Of a stretch of 64,000 nt of DNA, positions 1 through 7,958 are shown one piece after another. Origin of the DNA: Rhizobium leguminosarum (GTDB lineage: Bacteria; Pseudomonadota; Alphaproteobacteria; Rhizobiales; Rhizobiaceae); contig NZ_CP016287.1 in NCBI RefSeq assembly GCF_001679785.1, forward strand, positions 1,178,001 through 1,242,000, read 5' to 3'. The stretch's first letter is position 1, and every line of letters begins with the position of its first letter. Below the pieces are notes generated by a model. The model saw only the letters and a list, made by a program, of their open reading frames with translations, ran no database searches and was not told the origin of the DNA. The position numbers were made by a program, and so were the translations under genes.

Positions 1-1
1 C

Positions 2-199
2 ATCTCAATGTTGAAACAAGTTCAACCGAGCCTGGATCAGAAAGCGGCGAAGGAACTTATCGCCCGATGCACGAGACCCGTGCTGTATGGCGTTTCGGCG
101 GAAGGCAACCCCGCCGGGCTGCCGCTACCGAACCTGGCGACGGGATACGGCTTGGTCGATGCGGAAAAGGCGCTGCGGGAACTTGGTGCAGCGCTTTGA
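2..199 (+). CDS. Subtilisin-like (S8) serine protease, C-terminal end only
   Basis: The frame is open from the left edge to a TGA at 197-199, so this is the last ~65 residues of a gene that starts outside the window. The ending [11 protein letters not shown] resembles the closing segment of S8 peptidase domains, where a Gly-x-Gly-Leu-Val-Asp-Ala turn precedes the last helix. The catalytic Asp, His and Ser would lie upstream, so activity cannot be judged. The next gene, folE, starts 29 bp downstream on the same strand, so co-transcription with the deazapurine genes is possible. A role in that pathway is not implied by the sequence. Family assignment rests on this short tail alone. Confidence 0.5.
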   Translation: MSMLKQVQPSLDQKAAKELIARCTRPVLYGVSAEGNPAGLPLPNLATGYGLVDAEKALRELGAAL

Positions 200-228
200 T
201 TTTTCTCCGTACAAATGAAGGTGATATC

Positions 229-855
229 ATGGACACCATTGCCCCTAAGATAGACATATTTCAACGCGACGTAACCCGAGAACAGGTGGAGGACGCCATC
301 CGGACCCTGTTGGTATGGGTTGGCGAAGACCCGGCCCGCGAAGGATTATCGGATACGCCGAAACGCGTCGCTACCGCATTTAAGGAGTATTGTGCCGGTT
401 ATGAGGAAGACCCGCGCGATGTTCTGGATCGCACCTTCGAGGAAATCACCGGGTACCGCGATATGGTCGTCTTGCGGCACGTTCCGTTCGAGTCCATGTG
501 CGAACATCATCTGGCTCCCATCATCGGCAATGCGCATGTCGCCTATCTGCCGGTTGGACGGGTGGTCGGCATCAGCAAACTTGCTCGTGTGGTTGACGGC
601 TATTCGCGCCGCCTGCAAATCCAGGAACGCCTCACCGTCGAGATAGCGGAAGCGGTTGACAACGTCTTGAAACCGCGAGGTGCGGCCTGTGTCATCGACG
701 CCGAGCATTTTTGCATGAAATGCCGCGGCGTCCGGAAGAAGGGCAGCTGGATGACGACAAGCCATCTCACCGGCGCGTTCCTGACGGACGATCGCACGCG
801 GCAAGAATTTTATCAGCGCATTCGCTGCGACGGATTCGGCTCGAGGGGACTATAA
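229..855 (+). CDS. folE: GTP cyclohydrolase I (FolE/ToyD-type)
   Basis: Converts GTP to 7,8-dihydroneopterin triphosphate, the first step to folate and to 7-deazapurines. The 208-residue protein is typical in length. Zinc ligands are visible as Cys91 and His94 (CEHHLAPI) and Cys162 (HFCMKC), with the conserved [21 protein letters not shown] region between them. ATG 229 is chosen because a GAAGGTG ribosome site lies 6 bases upstream and the protein then starts where FolE proteins usually do; the frame is open further upstream. The stop TAA overlaps the ATG of the purA-like gene (TAATG), so the two are translationally coupled. In this context the enzyme most likely supplies dihydroneopterin triphosphate to QueD rather than folate, as ToyD does in the Streptomyces toyocamycin cluster. 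Identity is secure; the dedicated role is inferred from neighbours. Confidence 0.95.
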   Translation: MDTIAPKIDIFQRDVTREQVEDAIRTLLVWVGEDPAREGLSDTPKRVATAFKEYCAGYEEDPRDVLDRTFEEITGYRDMVVLRHVPFESMCEHHLAPIIGNAHVAYLPVGRVVGISKLARVVDGYSRRLQIQERLTVEIAEAVDNVLKPRGAACVIDAEHFCMKCRGVRKKGSWMTTSHLTGAFLTDDRTRQEFYQRIRCDGFGSRGL

Positions 856-1862
856 TGACCTGTTCCATCGTGGTCGGCGGACAGTGGGGTGACGAGGCGA
901 AAGGCAAGATTTGCAGCTATCTGGCGGTTGCCGATAAAATCTCGGTCGCCTGCCGGGCCGGTTTGGGCCCGGGCGCCGGCCACACCGTGGTTTACGAGGG
1001 GCGCGACTACAAACTGCGCCAATCGCCCAGCGCCTTTATCAACCCGAATACGCGCCTTTTTCTGGGCGCCGGGGTCCTGATCAATAGCGACATTCTGATC
1101 GAAGAGATCACGCGGCTGGGTATCGAAAAGCGTGTCGGTATCGACCCGCGCGCGACCTTGGTCGAGCCACATCACCGCGCAGCTGAAGTCAGAGACGCCA
1201 ATTTGACGAAGACGATCGGCTCCACCGGCAGCGGCCATGGCCCCAGCCTTGCCGATCGCGCCATGCGTCGGGCGCGACGTTCCGCCGATGAGCCTCAACT
1301 GCAAGATTTCCTGGTTGATGTTTCGAAGGAGACGAATGCCTGTCTTGACCGTGGCGAACACGTGTTGATCGAAGGGACCAACGGATATCTTTTGTCTGTC
1401 TTATACGGCACCTATCCCTATGCCGTCGGAAAGGACTCCTGCGCCAGCACCGCTGCCGCCGATATCGGGATTGGGCCGACCCGCGTTGACCATGTCATCG
1501 TGACCTTCAAGGCCTTTCCAACCCGCGTGGGTGCCGGCCCATTCCCAACCGAAATGTCGGCGGATGAGGCAAAAAGGCGGGGGTTTATCCAGTGCGGGAC
1601 TGTCACCGGAAGACCCCGCCGTGTCGGCGAGTTCGATTTCGAGCTGGCGGCCGATGCCGCCCGCGTCAATGGTGCAACGCAATTGGCCGTGACACATCTG
1701 GATTGGCTGGATCCTGGCTGCAACCACCTTCCGATGGATCGCTGGAATTCGGATCTGCGCCGCTTCGTCGATCGCCTGGAGCAAGCGTGCAACGTCCCCG
1801 CGACGCTGCTTGGGACAGGGCCGGATACCCATCACATCGTCGACCGCCGGCATACCCTATGA
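855..1862 (+). CDS. Short adenylosuccinate-synthetase-like enzyme (PurA/ToyG-type)
   Basis: Adenylosuccinate synthetases use GTP to join aspartate to C6 of IMP. Here the likely acceptor is the 7-cyano-7-deaza-IMP analogue, as proposed for ToyG. Family signs are the N-terminal GGQWGDEAKGK (catalytic Asp13) and GAGHT (catalytic His43). At 335 residues it is about 90 shorter than the bacterial housekeeping PurA and resembles compact archaeal or phage forms (also in YKLRQSPSAF and GAGVLINSDI). Two oddities stand out: the glycine after GDE in the P-loop-like motif is Ala15, and the usual Asn before AGHT is replaced (GPGAGHT). Start ATG 855 overlaps the folE stop by one base. Its own stop overlaps the next ATG (ATGA), so it is coupled to the lyase-like gene that would complete amination. 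Confidence 0.85.
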   Translation: MTCSIVVGGQWGDEAKGKICSYLAVADKISVACRAGLGPGAGHTVVYEGRDYKLRQSPSAFINPNTRLFLGAGVLINSDILIEEITRLGIEKRVGIDPRATLVEPHHRAAEVRDANLTKTIGSTGSGHGPSLADRAMRRARRSADEPQLQDFLVDVSKETNACLDRGEHVLIEGTNGYLLSVLYGTYPYAVGKDSCASTAAADIGIGPTRVDHVIVTFKAFPTRVGAGPFPTEMSADEAKRRGFIQCGTVTGRPRRVGEFDFELAADAARVNGATQLAVTHLDWLDPGCNHLPMDRWNSDLRRFVDRLEQACNVPATLLGTGPDTHHIVDRRHTL

Positions 1863-3157
1863 TCCCGCGCTACAGCCGTATGGAAATGACGCAGCTTTGG
1901 TCGCGGGAGCATAGCTATTCCTTGTGGTTAAAAGTCGAATTGCTGGCCTTGGAGGGGATGGAGGCGATCGGCAAGATCCCATCAGGCACCACCGAAATCG
2001 TTCGCTCCCGCGCGACGGTCGACGTGGAGCGGATTGCGGTTCTTGAGGCGCAAGTCCATCATGAGGTTATTGCATTCCTGACATCCGTCTCCGAACAGGT
2101 CGGCATAGAGGGGCGCTTTATTCACTACGGAATGACGTCTTCGGACATGCTCGATACGGCGCTTGCCGTGCAGACGTGCCAAGCGATAGATCTCCTTCTT
2201 GCCGAGATCGACGATCTCACGAACACGCTCCGCCAACTGGCGGAAGAACATCGTGGGACCCTATGCCTTGCCCGCACCCATGGAAGGGGCGCCGAGCCGA
2301 CGACTTTTGGGCTAAAACTTGCCGGTTTCTTTGCCGAATTCCGACGCAGTGCGCGTCGCCTTGCCGAAGCCAGACGGGAAATGGCGGTCTGCAAACTGGC
2401 GGGCGCCGTCGGCACCTATGCCACCATCGACCCTCGCGTCGAAAACTTCGTCGCCGCCGCGTTGAGCCTTACGCCGGAAACCGTGGCAACCCAGGCAGTC
2501 GCGCGCGACAGGCATGCCTCGGTAATGACCGGCCTGGCGATCCTGGCGGGCGCGATAGAACGTCTTGCGACCGAATTGCGCCATCTGCAGCGGCAGGAAG
2601 TCGAAGAGGTTGCGGAAGGTTTTTCAGCGACGCAAAAGGGCTCCTCGGCCATGCCCCATAAACGCAACCCGATTTTCTCTGAAAATCTGACCGGCCTCGC
2701 GAGACTTATCCGCGCGTCGGCGATGCCCGTCTTGGAGAATATCGCGCTGTGGCACGAACGGGATATGTCCCACTCGTCAGTTGAGCGCGTGGCCCTGCCC
2801 GATGCATTCAGCCTGTGCGATTTCGCACTTGCGCGCCTGAGCGGGATTATGCGCGGGCTAGAGGTTCGACCCGATAGAATGCGCGCAAACCTGGACGCCA
2901 TGCGGGGTGGTTTCGCCTCGCAGCGAGTTTTGCTGTCCCTGATCGATGCAGGCCTCAGCCGCGAACGCGCCTATGCAATGGTTCAACAGGCCGCGGCCCG
3001 CGCGGTAGATCAGGGCATGACTTTCAGGGACGCGGCTCTCCTGGAGCCAGAATTGACGACCCACATATCCGTGGAGGAGATTGACGTGGCCACCGATCCC
3101 GCCTGCTATTTGGCGAATGTCGATTTCATTTTTGCGCGCGCTTTTGCCGAGCTGTGA
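1859..3157 (+). CDS. Adenylosuccinate-lyase-like enzyme (PurB/ToyF-type)
   Basis: Member of the fumarase/aspartase superfamily that removes fumarate from the adenylosuccinate-type intermediate, leaving a 6-amino group. The superfamily signature SSAMPHKRNPIFSE begins at Ser262 and contains the flexible-loop catalytic serine, and HYGMTSSDMLD near residue 90 is the PurB substrate motif. The 432-residue length is normal for PurB. ATG 1859 overlaps the preceding stop (ATGA); the frame is open for another 89 codons upstream, but that part only shadows the purA-like gene. With the preceding gene it forms the two-step amination module that converts an inosine-like to an adenosine-like 7-deazapurine nucleotide in toyocamycin synthesis. 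It ends the plus-strand unit, facing queE 56 bp away. Confidence 0.88.
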   Translation: MIPRYSRMEMTQLWSREHSYSLWLKVELLALEGMEAIGKIPSGTTEIVRSRATVDVERIAVLEAQVHHEVIAFLTSVSEQVGIEGRFIHYGMTSSDMLDTALAVQTCQAIDLLLAEIDDLTNTLRQLAEEHRGTLCLARTHGRGAEPTTFGLKLAGFFAEFRRSARRLAEARREMAVCKLAGAVGTYATIDPRVENFVAAALSLTPETVATQAVARDRHASVMTGLAILAGAIERLATELRHLQRQEVEEVAEGFSATQKGSSAMPHKRNPIFSENLTGLARLIRASAMPVLENIALWHERDMSHSSVERVALPDAFSLCDFALARLSGIMRGLEVRPDRMRANLDAMRGGFASQRVLLSLIDAGLSRERAYAMVQQAAARAVDQGMTFRDAALLEPELTTHISVEEIDVATDPACYLANVDFIFARAFAEL

Positions 3158-3213
3158 GGCTCATCCCCGAGCGTCTTTCAGCAACTCAAGGAACCGAGCG
3201 AAAGCCATGGTTC

Positions 3214-3909
3214 CTACCGTAAAGCTAACATCTTATGTGTCTGAAGGCACAGCGTATAGCCGTGGCGCATCGCGATATCAGCACAAAGGGCGCGATTGCG
3301 TTCATTCAAATTCTCGTCGCCATCGTCGCGCGGCATGACATAGATCGGCGCCACCGCTTTTTTCTGGCGAAATAGCCGCATGACATAGTTTTCCTTTTGC
3401 GTGGATCGTGCCGGCAATCCATCCTCCGCATCGACCTCGTCGACAGACAGAACGTATTTATAAGCGGAGATGCGGGGCACGATATCCGGATGCAACCCAC
3501 GGGTTTTCGGGCTGCACACAATGGTCAAGCGTTCGCTTTCCGGCAGTTCGATCCATAAGGTTCCATTGGTCTCGATTTGAACACGCAACCCTCGCCCTAA
3601 CAAGGTTTCGACCAGCGGAGCGATATTTTGCCGGAAAGGTTCACCGCCCGTGATGACGATCAAATCGCAAAACGACGGACGAATGTTCTCGATTGTCTCA
3701 AGCAACTCGTCCAGGCTCGGTCGCCATGTGGAGGATTCGAAATCGGTATCGCACCAGAAACACTTGAGATTGCAGCCGCAGGTGCGCACGAAAACGCTGG
3801 GCTGTCCGCTGAACGGCCCCTCGCCTTGCAGCGTATAAAATACCTCCTGGATCCAAAGTTCGCGACCGTCGGTCAATTCCTGACGTCTGAGTTTATTCTT
3901 GCCCTTCAT
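3214..3909 (-). CDS. queE: 7-carboxy-7-deazaguanine synthase (QueE/ToyC-type radical SAM)
   Basis: Radical S-adenosylmethionine enzyme that contracts 6-carboxy-tetrahydropterin to 7-carboxy-7-deazaguanine. The CxxxCxxC cluster-binding motif is Cys46, Cys50, Cys53 (CNLKCFWCD), followed by the GGEP motif (VITGGEPF) and an IETNGT motif typical of QueE. The N-terminal VFYTLQGEGPFSGQPSVFVR is a QueE hallmark. Length is 231 residues, within family range. ATG 3909 overlaps the stop of the upstream GMP-reductase-like gene by four bases (ATGA). It is the last gene of the minus-strand unit and converges on the lyase-like gene. No queF or tgt is nearby, so its product is probably used for a nucleoside rather than for tRNA queuosine. 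Confidence 0.93.
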   Translation of the reverse strand: MKGKNKLRRQELTDGRELWIQEVFYTLQGEGPFSGQPSVFVRTCGCNLKCFWCDTDFESSTWRPSLDELLETIENIRPSFCDLIVITGGEPFRQNIAPLVETLLGRGLRVQIETNGTLWIELPESERLTIVCSPKTRGLHPDIVPRISAYKYVLSVDEVDAEDGLPARSTQKENYVMRLFRQKKAVAPIYVMPRDDGDENLNERNRALCADIAMRHGYTLCLQTHKMLALR

Positions 3910-5111
3910 GGCGAAAACTCCACCGTTTGCGTCGATTTTATTGCCCGGGCAGCCGCAGCCTCCCGAAGAAATTGCTCGCGATAATTGGGCTGAATTTGCT
4001 GAACCAGGCCGATTGCATGCGGTTTACTTTCAGCAATGCCGGCTCCAGTGATCTGGACGAAACGCGCCTTTTCATGCATTTCGGCGATATCCATGCTGCC
4101 GCAGTATGAAATCCCGGATCGCAAACCATTGGAAAGGGACCGCACCACCTGCATAAGCGGGCCGCGGTATTCAAAGGTCGCTTCGACACCTTCTGGTTCG
4201 TAATCGGCAATTTCATCGTCGAAAACCAAATCACCTTCTGTCCAGCGTATGGTCAGGTTCACGCCGAGGGAAACAAAGCCGGTCGAAATCTTGTAGCGTC
4301 GGCCGTCGCGCTCAACCGTGAAGGCCGCGCTTTCCTCTGCGCCGGCCAGGATGCTTCCCAGCATTACCGTTGACGCGCCGGCCGCCAAGGCCTTCGTTAT
4401 TTCCCCTGATCCCCGTATACCCCCGTCGGCGATCACAGGAACATCGTGTGCGCGCGCCACCGCCACGCAATCGCGCACCGCTGTCAGCTGAGGCACACCC
4501 GCCCCTGCCACCAATCGCGTCGTGCATATGCCGCCAGGCCCGATACCAACCTTGATGGCATCGGCACCCGCTTCAATCAAATCATGGGTTCCCTCCGCCG
4601 TCGCGACATTCCCGGCGATCACTTCGACGGCGGGATACCGGTCCTTGAGGCGCGCAACCGTTTCTATCGCGTAGTCTGCGTGTCCATGAGCGATATCCAA
4701 GACGAGGATTTCGGCCCCTGCCTCGACCAGAGCGGCAGCACGCTCCAACGCTTCCGCCTTTGCGCCGATAGCCGCAGCCGCCAACAAGCGACCATCGACC
4801 GACTGCGTTGCCGTGTGTGCCGTCGCCGGGTCGATCATGGCGCTTTTGACATTCAGTATCGCGGTCACCTGGTCTTTGATCGGCATCATTCTATGGAGAA
4901 CGCCAAGCCCTCCAAGCCGCCCCATGGCAATGGCCATCCGGGCATCCGTGCACCAGGGCACATTGGCGGATAAAATCGGCACCGCAAGTCTTCTTCGGTG
5001 CGTTACCCGACTGGAAATATCGATGTCCTTGCGGCTCCGGGCGCGCGTACGTTGCGGGACCAGCAAAACATCGTCGAAAGACAGTCCTAGGGGAATGATG
5101 TCTGACGTCAT
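3906..5111 (-). CDS. IMP dehydrogenase/GMP reductase-family enzyme (ToyE-type)
   Basis: TIM-barrel enzyme of the IMPDH/GMPR family. The catalytic cysteine is Cys196 in the loop [12 protein letters not shown], with the flavodoxin-like phosphate-binding segment [20 protein letters not shown] after it. The two CBS domains usual in IMPDH are absent (401 residues, SFDDVLLVP at the N terminus), which fits GMP reductase. In the toyocamycin pathway the homologue ToyE acts on the preQ0 ribotide, removing the 2-amino group reductively to give the IMP-like analogue. The adjoining adenylosuccinate-type enzymes need such an IMP-like substrate, which supports this role. Both ends overlap neighbouring genes by four bases. 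Plain IMPDH or GMP reductase activity is the alternative. Confidence 0.85.
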   Translation of the reverse strand: MTSDIIPLGLSFDDVLLVPQRTRARSRKDIDISSRVTHRRRLAVPILSANVPWCTDARMAIAMGRLGGLGVLHRMMPIKDQVTAILNVKSAMIDPATAHTATQSVDGRLLAAAAIGAKAEALERAAALVEAGAEILVLDIAHGHADYAIETVARLKDRYPAVEVIAGNVATAEGTHDLIEAGADAIKVGIGPGGICTTRLVAGAGVPQLTAVRDCVAVARAHDVPVIADGGIRGSGEITKALAAGASTVMLGSILAGAEESAAFTVERDGRRYKISTGFVSLGVNLTIRWTEGDLVFDDEIADYEPEGVEATFEYRGPLMQVVRSLSNGLRSGISYCGSMDIAEMHEKARFVQITGAGIAESKPHAIGLVQQIQPNYREQFLREAAAARAIKSTQTVEFSP

Positions 5112-5779
5112 GATCTATTCCGCTCTTCGAGGTTGGGGTCATGGATGTGCTCGCAGTCGTGGGCAGGGGGACATTCATGGAATGGATCCCCTGTCGGAGC
5201 GTCTCTCACCAGCATTCTGCCCTCCAGCCGATGATCGGTATGCCATTTGGCGTCGCCGCCGAACGGACGGGAATGCCAGCTGGTTTCTGCCCCTGCGATA
5301 CCGGTTCCGATCAAACTGTCCAAAGTGACCAAAAGGGCCATTTCCTCCAAGCCCAGCTTCTCGAAACCTTCGGGCAAAAGGGGCAGGACCAGGTAACGAT
5401 GACGGAACGTCGAATCATAAACTCGGATTTCGGTCTCGTCGGGAATATTCAATCCGAACTGCTGGGACAAAAATCCTCGGGGATCCGTTTCCATTCGTCG
5501 CCGATATTCGGCGCTGCGATACCAATAAGGTGCCGGACCCAACAAGCTCGTGGGATAACAGGAGCACAATGTGCATACGACGGCATGGTGTACTCGTGGT
5601 TCGTTCTTCAGAACCGTCAGGATCGTACCATCCTCCAGCGCAACCCCGTATTCCGTCAGGACATCTCCAGAGTTGGTCAAAAGTCGATGTTCGAACAATG
5701 GATCCCGCCAGGCGCGTGCCACCAACATCGCGCCGACGGGTAAAAGCACCTCCGAGGATGGCCCATCTGCGTCTCGCAT
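5108..5779 (-). CDS. Co-type nitrile hydratase alpha subunit with His/Cys-rich tail (ToyJ-like)
   Basis: The metal claw motif C-T-L-C-S-C is at residues 69-74; Thr in the second position is the cobalt-type form. The flanking SLLGPAPYWYRSAEYRRR and EIRVYDS...RYLVLP blocks are characteristic of the alpha subunit. In the toyocamycin system the hydratase hydrates the nitrile of toyocamycin to the amide sangivamycin. The start is ATG 5779, overlapping the queC stop (TGATG); the frame runs 42 codons further upstream only as a shadow of queC. The family-like part ends near residue 163 (DSLIG). A tail of about 60 residues follows with seven His and two Cys (including FHECPPAHDCEHIHD), of unknown function. 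No beta or gamma subunit gene (ToyK/ToyL counterpart) is visible in the window. Confidence 0.85.
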   Translation of the reverse strand: MRDADGPSSEVLLPVGAMLVARAWRDPLFEHRLLTNSGDVLTEYGVALEDGTILTVLKNEPRVHHAVVCTLCSCYPTSLLGPAPYWYRSAEYRRRMETDPRGFLSQQFGLNIPDETEIRVYDSTFRHRYLVLPLLPEGFEKLGLEEMALLVTLDSLIGTGIAGAETSWHSRPFGGDAKWHTDHRLEGRMLVRDAPTGDPFHECPPAHDCEHIHDPNLEERNRS

Positions 5780-6483
5780 CAGGCGGCACCGCGTTGGGCG
5801 TAACGCGCCGGATCCTTCAAACCAGCCTCGCTGAACCCTTTCAGCCGGAGCAGGCAGGAATCGCATTCCCCACAGGACAGCCCCTCTACCGTTGGGTCGT
5901 AGCAACTGTGGGTCAGTCCGTACTTAACCCCCAGTTCCGTGCCGCGCCGAATGATCTGTGCCTTCGTCATCTGAATGAGCGGTGTATGAATCTTCAAGGT
6001 CGTTTCGCCGGTTACGCCTGTTTTCGTCGCCAGATTGGCCATGCGGACGTAAGCGTCGATATATTCCGGCCGGCAATCCGGATAACCGGAATAGTCCAAC
6101 GCGTTGACGCCGATGAAGATGTCGGGGGCCTTCAGCACCTCTGCCCAAGCCAATGCGAACGACAGGAAGATCGTGTTGCGTGCGGGCACATAGGTGACCG
6201 GAATTCCCTCGCTCATTTCGGAGGTCGCCCGACCCTTGGGAACGTCAATATCCTGCGTCAGTGCCGACCCGCCAAATTGGCGCAAATCGATCGATGCGAT
6301 CATATGATCCCTGACGCCTGCTTCGGCGGCAACTTGCTTGGCCGCCTCAAGCTCGGCGACATGGCGCTGACCATACCGGAAGCTCAATGCATACAGGTCG
6401 AAGCCCTGCTGCTTTGCAATGGCCAAAGTCGTCGCGGAATCCAATCCTCCACTCAACAAAACGACGGCTTTCGATTTTGACAT
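5779..6483 (-). CDS. queC: 7-cyano-7-deazaguanine (preQ0) synthase (QueC/ToyM-type)
   Basis: ATP-dependent enzyme that turns 7-carboxy-7-deazaguanine and ammonia into preQ0. The PP-loop SGGLDS is at residues 11-16. The zinc site is formed by Cys194, Cys204, Cys207 and Cys210 (LSCGECDSC). The 234-residue size is normal. ATG 6483 is preferred over a start 26 codons upstream because GAGGAGGG lies 8 bases before it and the extra residues do not look like QueC. The stop overlaps the nitrile hydratase start by one base. A 74-bp gap separates it from the phosphatase gene upstream, the only sizeable gap in the minus-strand unit. It supplies the nitrile-bearing base to the phosphoribosyltransferase. 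Confidence 0.93.
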   Translation of the reverse strand: MSKSKAVVLLSGGLDSATTLAIAKQQGFDLYALSFRYGQRHVAELEAAKQVAAEAGVRDHMIASIDLRQFGGSALTQDIDVPKGRATSEMSEGIPVTYVPARNTIFLSFALAWAEVLKAPDIFIGVNALDYSGYPDCRPEYIDAYVRMANLATKTGVTGETTLKIHTPLIQMTKAQIIRRGTELGVKYGLTHSCYDPTVEGLSCGECDSCLLRLKGFSEAGLKDPARYAQRGAA

Positions 6484-6557
6484 GGCACTACCCTCCTCAT
6501 GTTGCCTCTGAAAATCCCGTTGGCAAACTTGCCGTCCACCAAACCCCGATCGCCAGA

Positions 6558-7223
6558 TCAAGTTAGATGTTCACTCGCCCTCAATTCCGCGACGCTCGCC
6601 ACGACGTGATCTGGCGCCAGCGCCTCCAAGTGATTGCCCAAGAACCTGAAATTGCCTGTCCGAACAGCAATTGTTCGCATGGCGAGCGCCTTACCTGCCT
6701 GTATATCGATCGGCGCGTCGCCCACGATGGCAACTTCCCGCGGATCCATTTCCAGCTCTTTGAGGATTCGCTGCACAAGCGCGAGTTTCACCTCCAGGCT
6801 GCTGGGTGTGCCCGCGATCGCTTCCGCCCCAAGGTCGTCACGTGTCAGAACCGATTCAAAGCAATCGGCAACCTGCTCCCGCACCAGCAGACATTTCGTC
6901 TGGTCGGTGGCGACCCAGGCGCTGGCGATGGCAAGTCGCATTCCGCCATTGCTCAAGGTGCGGATAACGTCGGATGTGCCGGGAAAAAACTGTGCCTGCT
7001 CCATATATGACCGAGGGATACGATCCAGATGATCCATCACCAGAATGTCGCCGATCGTCCGCCCTTTCTCAATGCTGTGCCAATAGTCCAGACTCAACAC
7101 ATGATCGCGGTCGCTGGGTACGGATAAACATTGCCGGACATGCAGATCGTCAACGAATGCCAGGAACATCCCCGAGAAATCCAGCAAAGTCCCGTCCCGA
7201 TCGAAAATCACAGCCCTAATCAT
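6558..7223 (-). CDS. HAD-superfamily phosphatase (ToyI-type)
   Basis: Haloacid-dehalogenase-like hydrolase of 221 residues. Motif I is FDRDGTLLD with nucleophile Asp8 and acid/base Asp10; the late motif [11 protein letters not shown] (GDxxxD) supplies the Mg-binding acids. A helical cap lies between. In the toyocamycin pathway the HAD protein ToyI is proposed to dephosphorylate the finished nucleotide to the free nucleoside, and the location here, four bases (ATGA) downstream of the phosphoribosyltransferase stop, fits that role. HAD substrates cannot be read from sequence; a general nucleotidase or phosphoglycolate phosphatase-like activity is possible. Confidence 0.8.
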   Translation of the reverse strand: MIRAVIFDRDGTLLDFSGMFLAFVDDLHVRQCLSVPSDRDHVLSLDYWHSIEKGRTIGDILVMDHLDRIPRSYMEQAQFFPGTSDVIRTLSNGGMRLAIASAWVATDQTKCLLVREQVADCFESVLTRDDLGAEAIAGTPSSLEVKLALVQRILKELEMDPREVAIVGDAPIDIQAGKALAMRTIAVRTGNFRFLGNHLEALAPDHVVASVAELRASEHLT

Positions 7224-7792
7224 CTGCGCACCGGAGCCTCGTCAGCGCTTCGCTGGCCCAAGCTCGACTGCGAGGCGACAACAAGCGGCTCGACGGGTCC
7301 ATCCATCACTGCTTTCTGGCTTTCCCACGGGAAAACAACCCAATCGTCGGATTCTATCGCCCAATAATCGGGACGATTTTGACAGTTGACGTTGCAAACA
7401 ACAGTTGCGGATCGGATAGATTTCGCGCCCATCTCGCGGAGTTGCCCAAGGATGGCGGTCAAGGTACCGCCATCGCCGGCGATGTCGTCGCAAATCAGCA
7501 AATGGCGAGCGGACCAGTCGTCTTTCGCCGGCCCCACCCAAGCTATCTTGGGCGCTCCACGCTCGGCATAGCGTTCGTCGCCGGCGTTTCGGGTGACGGA
7601 AATCACCCGGATGTCGTGCAGTTCCAGCCTATGCGCCAACGCGGTTGCCAGCGGCAGCCCGCCTCGCGCCAACGCGACCACCGCGTCCGGCTTCACCGCG
7701 TCCTGGCATATCCGTTCGTAGAGAATATCGACGGAGTTGCCGAATTCCTCCCAGCTCAATTGCAGAAGCCGCTTTCCCAGCCAAAGATCCAT
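7220..7792 (-). CDS. Purine-type phosphoribosyltransferase (ToyH-type)
   Basis: Type I phosphoribosyltransferase of 190 residues. The PRPP-binding segment is LLICDDIAGDGGTL (residues 98-111), a variant of the usual hydrophobic-DD-x-x-x-T/D-G-x-T motif, and LARGGLPLA (41-49) forms the pyrophosphate loop. The late WVVFPWE is typical of xanthine/hypoxanthine phosphoribosyltransferases. In the toyocamycin pathway ToyH attaches ribose 5-phosphate from PRPP to preQ0, the committed step away from queuosine. It is the first gene of the minus-strand unit; ATG 7792 has AGGAGGGG 4 bases upstream. Salvage of ordinary purines is the alternative. Confidence 0.82.
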   Translation of the reverse strand: MDLWLGKRLLQLSWEEFGNSVDILYERICQDAVKPDAVVALARGGLPLATALAHRLELHDIRVISVTRNAGDERYAERGAPKIAWVGPAKDDWSARHLLICDDIAGDGGTLTAILGQLREMGAKSIRSATVVCNVNCQNRPDYWAIESDDWVVFPWESQKAVMDGPVEPLVVASQSSLGQRSADEAPVRR

Positions 7793-7857
7793 GGGGCCCC
7801 TCCTACCTGTGCCAACGCATGAATATAATTGTGCGCTTGCTCCGATAGCGCCTGAAA

Positions 7858-7885
7858 AAAATACAGGCTAAACGATTATTGTCAA
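7858..7885 (-). promoter_or_regulatory. Candidate sigma-70 promoter for the minus-strand deazapurine unit
   Basis: On the minus strand a perfect -35 box TTGACA (7885-7880) is followed after 16 bases by TATTTT (7863-7858), 65 bases before the phosphoribosyltransferase start. The AT-rich gap 7793-7958 separates that gene from the divergent queD, so it probably holds both promoters. No clear -10/-35 pair was found for queD. Confidence 0.4.
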
Positions 7886-7958
7886 TGGTTGCATATTTAA
7901 AATTGCAATGCGAGAATGGTCTCGAAGATGTCGTGAATCCTAGCGCAGTGGGGAAACC

